NCBI GenBank assembly: GCA_902766085.1
Contig: CACXCH010000093.1
Location: 1-11,004, forward strand
DNA length: 11,004 nt
Source: an uncultured Eubacteriales bacterium
GTDB lineage: Bacteria > Bacillota > Clostridia > TANB77 > CAG-508
Reading direction: 5' to 3'
Position numbers and translations under genes: made by a program. A model generated the notes under the pieces. The model searched no databases. It saw only the letters and a list, made by a program, of their open reading frames with translations, and was not told where the DNA came from. This document shows positions 6,334 through 11,004 of this stretch, piece after piece (position 1 is the stretch's first letter; each line of letters begins with the position of its first letter).

Positions 6334-8463
6334 ATGGCGGAAAACAAACTGATTATTGTGGAATCACCATCTAAAGCTACAACAATAAAAAAATTTCTTG
6401 GAAGCGATTACAAAGTAATGGCTTCTAAAGGTCATGTTAGAGATTTACCAAAATCTAAATTAGGAGTTAATCCGGAAAAAGATTTTGAAGTCGAATATAT
6501 TAACATTAGAGGTAAAGCCCCATTAATAAATGAACTAAAAAGAGAAGCTAAAAAGGCTAAAACAGTTTACTTAGCAACCGACCCTGATCGTGAAGGAGAA
6601 GCAATAGCTTGGCATTTAGCTTATTTATTAAATTTGCCAGAGGATTCACTTTGCAGGGTAACATTTAATGAAATAACTAAAGATACGGTAAAGAAATCAA
6701 TTAAAGAACCTAGAACAATTGACCTTAATTTAACAAATGCCCAACAGGCAAGACGTGTAATGGATAGAATTGTAGGTTATAAAATTAGTCCACTACTTTG
6801 GAAAAAAGTAAAAAGAGGGTTGTCCGCAGGACGTGTGCAATCAGTTGCTGTTAAACTTATAGCTGATAGAGAAAATGAAATACAAGCTTTTATTCCAGAA
6901 GAATACTGGAATCTATTTGTAACACTCGAAAAAGATAATGAAAGTTTCCAAGCAAGGCTTGCTGAAATAGATAACAAAAAAATAGAATTACACAAAAAAG
7001 AGGAAGTCGACAATATACTAGCAGACGTAAAAGGAGCAAAATTTATTGTATCAGATGTAAAAAATGGAAGCAAAAAAAGAACTCCCGCACCACCTTTTAC
7101 AACAAGTACAATGCAACAAGAAGCATCACGTAAATTAAATTTTGCAATAAAGAAAACAATGCAAGTAGCTCAAACTCTTTATGAAAGTGGCTTTATAACA
7201 TATATGAGAACAGACTCAACAAGAATTTCGGAGGAAGCAAGAGCAGCTGCCAAAACACTAATTACTCAAAAATATGGACAAGAATATTATGAAAACAGGT
7301 ACTATAGAAAAGCATCAGGTGCGCAAGATGCTCACGAAGCAATCAGACCAACAAACATTTTAGCCAATTTTGAGGAAATAAAGGGAAGATTAAACCAAGA
7401 TCAATTCAAACTATACACATTAATTTTTAATAGATTCATTGCAAGTCAAATGTCACAAGCAATTTATGACACTGTGTCAGCAACAATTGATGCAAAAGGA
7501 AAAACAAACACTTATAACTTTAAAGCAACAGGACAAACATTGAAATTTAAGGGATTTATGACACTTTACGTTGAAGATAAAGACACATCTTCAGATGACG
7601 ACAATGAAAACAATATTCCAAAACTTGAAGTAGGAGAAACCTTAAAAAAGAAGAAAATTGACGGAAAACAGAGTTTTACAGAACCACCTGCAAGATATAC
7701 TGAAGCAAGCTTAGTAAAAGCACTTGAAGAAAAAGGAATTGGCAGACCAAGCACGTATGCAACAATTATTTCAACAATCATAGAAAGAAGATATGTTGAA
7801 AAAGAAAAGAAACAGCTTGTTCCAACAGAACTAGGAAAAGTTGTAAATAAATTACTTGTAGAAAACTTTCCTGACATTATAAATGTAGAATTTACTGCAA
7901 ATATTGAAAATCAATTTGACCAAATAGCTGAAGGCAAAGAAGAATGGAAAAAGGTTCTAAGAGAATTTTATGGTCCATTTGAAAAAGAAGTAGAAAAAGT
8001 AGACAAAGAACTTGAACACGTAAAAATACAAGATGAAGTTACAAACATTATGTGCAATAAATGTGGAAAACCAATGGTAATAAAATATGGAAGATATGGC
8101 AAATTTCTTGCCTGCTCAGGATATCCTGATTGCAAAAATATCGAACCATTTCATGAAAAAGTGGATGTTCCTTGCCCAGTATGCGGAGCAGAAGTATATT
8201 TAAGAAGAACCAATAGAGGGAGAAAATACTATATATGCTCAAGAAACAACAAAAAAGAAGAAAATCCTTGCAACTATATATCATGGGATGAACCAAAGCT
8301 GGGAGAAACATGGACACCAGAAAAAGCCAAGACAAAAACAAGAAAAAAGACGACTAAGAAAAGCACAGCCAAAGGCACAAAAAAGACAACTAAGAGGAGT
8401 ACAACAAAAGGTACAAGAAAGACAAGCAAAAAAGCACAACAAAAGCTACAAAAAGACAAATAA
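6334..8463 (+). CDS. topA: DNA topoisomerase I (type IA), with frame-broken basic tail
   Basis: Cytoplasmic type IA topoisomerase that relaxes negatively supercoiled DNA by cutting one strand through a 5'-phosphotyrosine. The Toprim domain starts with IIVESPSKA (Glu10) and has DPDREGE with Asp83, Asp85 and Glu87 for magnesium. GLSAGRVQSVAV and the catalytic ITYMRTDST follow, with Tyr290 as nucleophile and Arg292 nearby; later come AHEAIRPTN and GIGRPSTYATI. Two four-cysteine zinc ribbons lie at Cys574/577/594/600 and Cys614/617/635/646. The tail from residue 665 is Lys/Thr-rich, made of 12-residue repeats, and probably binds DNA. Repeat three breaks at residue 700 and the frame ends at 709; two one-base corrections would give 724 residues ending at 8506. 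The ribosome site AAAGGAG (6322-6328) is 5 bases before the ATG. The core enzyme is intact, so the tail change need not destroy function. Confidence 0.95.
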   Translation: MAENKLIIVESPSKATTIKKFLGSDYKVMASKGHVRDLPKSKLGVNPEKDFEVEYINIRGKAPLINELKREAKKAKTVYLATDPDREGEAIAWHLAYLLNLPEDSLCRVTFNEITKDTVKKSIKEPRTIDLNLTNAQQARRVMDRIVGYKISPLLWKKVKRGLSAGRVQSVAVKLIADRENEIQAFIPEEYWNLFVTLEKDNESFQARLAEIDNKKIELHKKEEVDNILADVKGAKFIVSDVKNGSKKRTPAPPFTTSTMQQEASRKLNFAIKKTMQVAQTLYESGFITYMRTDSTRISEEARAAAKTLITQKYGQEYYENRYYRKASGAQDAHEAIRPTNILANFEEIKGRLNQDQFKLYTLIFNRFIASQMSQAIYDTVSATIDAKGKTNTYNFKATGQTLKFKGFMTLYVEDKDTSSDDDNENNIPKLEVGETLKKKKIDGKQSFTEPPARYTEASLVKALEEKGIGRPSTYATIISTIIERRYVEKEKKQLVPTELGKVVNKLLVENFPDIINVEFTANIENQFDQIAEGKEEWKKVLREFYGPFEKEVEKVDKELEHVKIQDEVTNIMCNKCGKPMVIKYGRYGKFLACSGYPDCKNIEPFHEKVDVPCPVCGAEVYLRRTNRGRKYYICSRNNKKEENPCNYISWDEPKLGETWTPEKAKTKTRKKTTKKSTAKGTKKTTKRSTTKGTRKTSKKAQQKLQKDK

Positions 8464-8503
8464 GAAAAGCACAAAAACTGGGAAAACAACAAAAAGCACA
8501 AAC
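8344..8503 (+). repeat. Tandem 36-bp (12-codon) repeats in the topA tail, two of them out of frame
   Basis: Four successive units, read with frame correction, are KKTTKKSTAKGT (8344-8379), KKTTKRSTTKGT (8380-8415), RKTSKKSTTKAT (8416-8450, 35 bases) and KKTNKKSTKTGK, followed by TTKSTN to 8503. Units one and two are in the topA frame. Unit three leaves it after the A-run 8428-8433 and unit four changes frame again after the A-run 8450-8454; each step equals one missing A. The TAA at 8504-8506 would be the ancestral stop. The agreement of the corrected reading with the 12-residue period is direct sequence evidence for the two changes. Confidence 0.8.
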
Positions 8504-8506
8504 TAA

Positions 8507-8623
8507 TTTAGAAGAAAAGCAAAAAGAAGAAAAATAGAAAAATGTTTACTATGGTCAAAAGAGTTTTCAGAAGAAATACTAAATTATAATAGCGAATACA
8601 AAGGAGTAAATTTTGAAGGATAA
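8507..8623 (+). pseudogene. Coding-like debris after topA
   Basis: After the corrected topA stop, the same frame stays open from 8507 to the TAA at 8621-8623 and ends with LLWSKEFSEEILNYNSEY then KGVNFEG, a composition that looks like genuine protein. A neighbouring frame gives TNLEEKQKEEK ending at the TAG 8535-8537. No start codon with a ribosome site opens either frame. It may be the tail of a lost gene or part of a longer ancestral topA tail. I do not recognise a family. Confidence 0.3.
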
Positions 8624-8629
8624 TATAGC

Positions 8630-8670
8630 CCTAGGCAAATCTTAAATGATATAAGATTACCTAGGTTTTT
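8630..8670 (+). terminator. Strong intrinsic terminator after topA
   Basis: CCTAGG (8630-8635) pairs with CCTAGG (8660-8665) and AATCTTA (8638-8644) pairs with TAAGATT (8652-8658), with a small internal asymmetry and a 7-base loop. TTTTT (8666-8670) follows. It would end the topA transcript. On the minus strand no T-run follows the hairpin, so it should not efficiently stop transcription of the convergent AlbA_2 gene. Confidence 0.9.
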
Positions 8671-8863
8671 CAACTCGTTTTCTCATTGACCATTTACAGT
8701 ATTTTATGAATTTGTCTTGTTAATTATTTTCTTTTTTGTAACTTTTGAAAATCTCCCTTCGTTTGGAATTTTAATTTTGTCTACTAAATCTTTCCACATA
8801 ATATATATTTATTCTATTTTATCAAGAGTTTTTTCATTTGGTGAAAACTTTTCTCAGACACAA

Positions 8864-8921
8864 TTCGTCCATTTTTCGTCCATTTTTCGTCCGTTTTTCG
8901 TCCATTTTTCGTCCGTTTTTC
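8864..8921. repeat. 11-bp tandem repeat, five copies, ending at the stop codon of the AlbA_2 gene
   Basis: The unit TTCGTCC(A/G)TTT runs five times from 8864 to 8918, with CGTCC at 8866, 8877, 8888, 8899 and 8910, and a partial sixth unit. Units differ only by A or G at one position (A, A, G, A, G). The minus-strand stop TGA (8920-8922) lies in the partial unit. Eleven is not a multiple of three, so every reading frame through the array gives the same cyclic peptide without stops (on the minus strand a permutation of KWTKNGRKMDE). The neighbouring interval 8671-8863 holds no gene, terminator or RNA that I can recognise. Confidence 0.9.
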
Positions 8922-10590
8922 AATAATTTTTATCAGCTCTTACCCATACTGGCTTTCTTGATGAACCGATATTTACAATAAGTTTCTTTTGAAATTTCAG
9001 TTTTTCAATCATCAAATACTTTATTCTTCTATTTTTTTGTTCTTCATTCAAGCTATCAGGCAGCTTGTCTATTAATAAATCTCTTATTTCTGCTGTTGTT
9101 GCACTACCAAATTTATCAATGTATGTTAGTATTAATTTTTGATAATATTCATCATCTAATCCCGCATGTTTTATATATTCAGACTTTTGATTTGTAGCTT
9201 TTGATATTTCTTTTGAAATATATATAGCTGGATATCTACCCTCAACCAAATGATTTTTTCTTAAAGCTGTTGCTTGTTCTTTTGTTATTTTAATATTTTT
9301 TTGAACTCTATCCAAAAGCATAACTTGTTCTAAAGTAAGTTCTTTATTTTCAAAAAGTAAACTTGTATATTTTTCATCAATAATTTTTCCATAAATAGTA
9401 ACCTTTACTCTATTTGATGTGCTTAAATCATAATCTAACATAGGAAAATATCTTTCTCTTAGTTTTTCAAAACTTCTTCTAATTCCCATTCCTGCAGTAT
9501 CAATTAAATTTAAATTAACCATTGCTTGTGCTAAAAATGTATTTCTATAATATGGGGGAACATAACTCTCATTTAAGATTAAATTATCAATATTTTTCGG
9601 AATGAAATTTCCCTCATTTATGATTGTGATTTTATCTTTCATTTCAATTATATTAACTCTACCGGATATTCTATAATCTTGATGTGCAACAGCATTATTT
9701 ACTAATTCTCTTATAATGCTTGTATCATATTTATCAATTTCTTCCGGAAAGATTGTTAATTGACTTGGAATGTATCTATATTTTAAATTTCTTATTTTTT
9801 CAGTTGCTTTTTCAATATTTAAGATAAAAGGAATTGAAAAATGCTCATAATCAACAACTCCGTGTTCATCTCTTAATTCCCAAGTTATTGTTGGTATACA
9901 ATTTTCAACTGCTGTATTTACATCTTCTTTTCCAAGTAAAAGCCAAGCGGCTCTTGTAATTTTACCATTTAGTAAAACTTTTGCCTTATTCAAAAATGTA
10001 ATGTCGTCCATTTTATCAATTTCTTTTGAAATTTCTTTGTTTTCATTTTTGTTTTTAAATTGCTCTCTTGCTTTTAAAATTGCATTTTTATCTAAATCAT
10101 CTATGGTTAATTCGCTAATAATTTGTCTAGACCAATCAATATTTATAGTTGATAAAATTATGTTTCTTCTAATTTCATTAATAGGTACTAATTGTTCTTC
10201 AACTCTATCATAAGCAATTTTCTTCCAAGTTGTTGGAACACCAATTGCAGCCGGAATTTTAAACATTATTACTCTTTTATTATTTATATTTAATTCATAT
10301 ATATCAATAAAAGTAATATTGTCATTTGTAAATCTAGCTATTTCAGTTTTTAGATTATTTAGATTTCTATCTTTCCTATAATTAGTGTTAATAAGTTCAT
10401 GTGTTTTGTCTGTTACTCCAAATATTAACCAAGCATATTGCTTTCCAGCAATATTTGAACCATTACTTAAAGCAGAAAAATATTTTCCTAAATCATCAAA
10501 ATCAAAATTATTTTTTGCTTCTTTGAATTCAACATATTCATTTTCATTGTTCTTTATTAGAGAAAGCAACACATTTTTAATTTCTTCCAT
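8920..10590 (-). CDS. AlbA_2 (Schlafen-like) / GHKL-ATPase / winged-helix protein, putative regulator or defence-related
   Basis: A 556-residue cytoplasmic protein with the architecture of the COG2865 group. Residues about 16-85 form an AlbA_2 domain: EYVEFKEAK, a helix ending in FSALSNGSN, then AWLIFGVTD, the nucleic-acid-binding fold shared with Schlafen proteins. Residues about 285-400 form a GHKL ATPase: IIRELVNNAVAHQDY (N-box near Asn298/Asn299), ITIINEGNF, and DTAGMGIRR with the glycine box at 367-369. The last 80 residues look like a winged helix (TTAEIRDLLIDKLPD). Such proteins are annotated as ATP-binding transcriptional regulators and recur in accessory and defence regions, but no exact function can be assigned. 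Start: the frame opens at 10629, but GGAGG (10597-10601) lies 6 bases before the ATG at 10590, and the -10 box overlaps the earlier ATG, so 10590 is right. It runs opposite to its neighbours between topA and rpsB. Confidence 0.85.
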   Translation of the reverse strand: MEEIKNVLLSLIKNNENEYVEFKEAKNNFDFDDLGKYFSALSNGSNIAGKQYAWLIFGVTDKTHELINTNYRKDRNLNNLKTEIARFTNDNITFIDIYELNINNKRVIMFKIPAAIGVPTTWKKIAYDRVEEQLVPINEIRRNIILSTINIDWSRQIISELTIDDLDKNAILKAREQFKNKNENKEISKEIDKMDDITFLNKAKVLLNGKITRAAWLLLGKEDVNTAVENCIPTITWELRDEHGVVDYEHFSIPFILNIEKATEKIRNLKYRYIPSQLTIFPEEIDKYDTSIIRELVNNAVAHQDYRISGRVNIIEMKDKITIINEGNFIPKNIDNLILNESYVPPYYRNTFLAQAMVNLNLIDTAGMGIRRSFEKLRERYFPMLDYDLSTSNRVKVTIYGKIIDEKYTSLLFENKELTLEQVMLLDRVQKNIKITKEQATALRKNHLVEGRYPAIYISKEISKATNQKSEYIKHAGLDDEYYQKLILTYIDKFGSATTAEIRDLLIDKLPDSLNEEQKNRRIKYLMIEKLKFQKKLIVNIGSSRKPVWVRADKNY

Positions 10591-10627
10591 TGATAACCTC
10601 CAAACGTTTATCTTTAAAATTAAGCAC

Positions 10628-10636
10628 ATTATATCA
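10628..10636 (-). promoter_or_regulatory. Extended -10 promoter of the AlbA_2 gene
   Basis: On the minus strand the sequence TGATATAAT is a perfect extended -10 element. Transcription would begin near 10621, giving a leader of about 30 bases with GGAGG at 10601-10597. No good -35 is seen at 17 bases, which extended -10 promoters can do without. A second TATAAT lies 23 bases upstream on the same strand. The gene thus has its own promoter and is not an operon member. Confidence 0.65.
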
Positions 10637-10729
10637 TATAAAATTTTAAAATTATACAGTTTGTACTTGATTTTTTATGTAATTTGTTACTGATTAAAAG
10701 ATTCATTCAAGTATTTTTTATAAATTAGG

Positions 10730-10774
10730 GACATTTTTGCTTTTAATTACTTAAGACATTATCACTTTTAATTA
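10730..10774. repeat. Imperfect direct repeat with 25-bp period
   Basis: GACATTTTTGCTTTTAATTA at 10730-10749 recurs as GACATTATCACTTTTAATTA at 10755-10774, differing at three of 20 positions. It lies in the gap between the divergent AlbA_2 and rpsB promoters. No gene or transposase is near it. It could be a regulator site or a remnant of a mobile-element end; the sequence alone does not decide. Confidence 0.55.
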
Positions 10775-10796
10775 ATATAAGTTAATAAAAATTTGT

Positions 10797-10825
10797 AAAA
10801 AGCCTTGCCAAAAGGCTTTTTTTTT
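10797..10825 (+). terminator. Intrinsic terminator with no upstream co-directional gene
   Basis: AAAAAGCCTT (10797-10806) pairs with AAGGCTTTTT (10812-10821) around a 5-base loop, and nine T (10817-10825) form the end of the arm and the tail. On the minus strand the flank also gives TTTTT after the hairpin, so it may work both ways. The nearest plus-strand gene upstream is topA, more than 2.3 kb away and with its own terminator. It probably belonged to a gene now lost, or shields rpsB from readthrough. Confidence 0.85.
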
Positions 10826-10833
10826 GATATAAT
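10805..10833 (+). promoter_or_regulatory. Strong rpsB promoter, overlapping the terminator
   Basis: TTGCCA (10805-10810, five of six bases of the -35 consensus) and a perfect TATAAT (10828-10833) are exactly 17 bases apart, with TGA before the -10 (TGATATAAT, extended form). Start would be near 10840, leaving a leader of about 110 bases. The -35 box covers the terminator loop and the -10 abuts its T-tract, so the two elements share DNA. A promoter of this quality fits a ribosomal protein operon. Confidence 0.85.
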
Positions 10834-10863
10834 TAATTGCGTTGAAAAATACACACATAAATC

Positions 10864-10887
10864 GAGCATTGTACAAGTGCTTTTTTT
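10864..10887 (+). promoter_or_regulatory. Possible attenuator hairpin in the rpsB leader
   Basis: AGCATT (10865-10870) pairs with AGTGCT (10876-10881, one G-U pair), followed by six T to 10887, so it resembles a weak terminator inside the leader. An alternative hairpin, CTTTTT (10880-10885) with AAAAAG (10893-10898), would use part of the same 3' arm and T-run and so exclude it. CATAAAT (10856-10862) can also pair with ATTTATG (10916-10922), closing the whole leader. Together these could form an on/off switch controlling S2 synthesis; I see no match to a leader family I can name. Confidence 0.45.
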
Positions 10888-10951
10888 ATTACAAAAAGTT
10901 GTGCAGTGTGTTGACATTTATGGAGGAATAACTAATAAGGAGGAATCAAAA

Positions 10952-11004
10952 ATGGCAGTAGTTGCAATGAAACAATTACTAGAAGCTGGTGTTCACTTTG
11001 GACA
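10952..11004 (+). CDS. rpsB: Ribosomal protein S2 (partial, first 17 codons)
   Basis: The frame starting at 10952 reads MAVVAMKQLLEAGVHFG and runs off the window. The piece MKQLLEAGVHFGH is the highly conserved N-terminus of bacterial S2, a small-subunit protein that binds near helices of the 16S head domain with bS1. A very strong ribosome site, TAAGGAGG (10936-10943), stands 8 bases before the ATG, as expected for a highly expressed gene. An earlier ATG at 10920 opens only a three-codon frame (ATG GAG GAA TAA). tsf usually follows in Firmicutes but lies beyond the window. Confidence 0.93.
   Translation, partial: MAVVAMKQLLEAGVHFG

Noticed and set aside
8288..8506. Separate small basic protein overlapping the topA end
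   Set aside because: It is a shadow frame of topA; only its last part, after 8450, is meaningful, as the displaced topA tail.
8551..8693. 8-bp inverted repeat ATGGTCAA (8551-8558) and TTGACCAT (8686-8693) around the topA terminator
   Set aside because: Short, with poor similarity beyond the core; not enough for mobile-element ends.
8864..8921. CRISPR array
   Set aside because: Units are 11 bp and directly adjacent, with no spacers and no cas genes.
8717..8926. Plus-strand 69-residue frame in the topA/AlbA_2 gap
   Set aside because: No ribosome site, very Phe-rich, and its end is just the 11-bp repeat read in one frame.
10591..10629. Upstream ATG of the AlbA_2 gene (13 extra residues)
   Set aside because: It overlaps the -10 box of the promoter and has no ribosome site, while the ATG at 10590 has GGAGG six bases away.
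10911..10916. Perfect TTGACA as an rpsB promoter
   Set aside because: The position 17 bases downstream is AATAAG inside the ribosome site region, not a -10 box.

Overview
The window is very AT-rich chromosomal DNA with strong Shine-Dalgarno sequences (AAGGAGG type), sigma-A-like promoters and Firmicutes-style gene families. The MurE meso-DAP motif, the GHKL (AgrC-type) kinase and the order of peptidoglycan genes suggest a low-GC Bacillota, most likely a Clostridia-like bacterium. I cannot name the genus from sequence alone.

Layout, left to right. (1) 1-889: a promoter and an orphan one-membrane-helix GHKL sensor kinase. (2) 890-6130: four co-directional peptidoglycan and division genes, murE, mraY, ftsW and murG. 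Together they add meso-DAP to the nucleotide precursor, load it on the lipid carrier (lipid I), add GlcNAc (lipid II) and polymerise septal glycan. The usual partners murF and murD are absent, and the mraY-ftsW and ftsW-murG gaps are unusually long. (3) 6131-6333: a short coding-like remnant. (4) 6334-8670: topA (DNA topoisomerase I), with a Lys/Thr-rich tail of 12-residue repeats that is broken by two apparent one-base losses in A-runs. More coding-like debris and a strong terminator follow. (5) 8671-10636: an accessory gene on the minus strand, an AlbA_2 (Schlafen-like)/GHKL-ATPase/winged-helix protein. It has its own extended -10 promoter, and its stop codon touches a perfect-period 11-bp tandem repeat. 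(6) 10637-11004: a short degenerate 25-bp direct repeat, a terminator whose loop and T-tract form part of the rpsB promoter, a possible attenuator hairpin, and the first 17 codons of rpsB (ribosomal protein S2).

The backbone (murE to murG, topA, rpsB) is housekeeping. The accessory signal lies between the topA and rpsB terminators, where one reversed gene sits. I did not find a multi-gene novel system. The most notable points are the frame-broken repeat tail of topA, the hairpin placed between Shine-Dalgarno and start codon of ftsW, the terminator/promoter overlap before rpsB, and the frame-independent 11-bp repeat next to the AlbA_2 gene.
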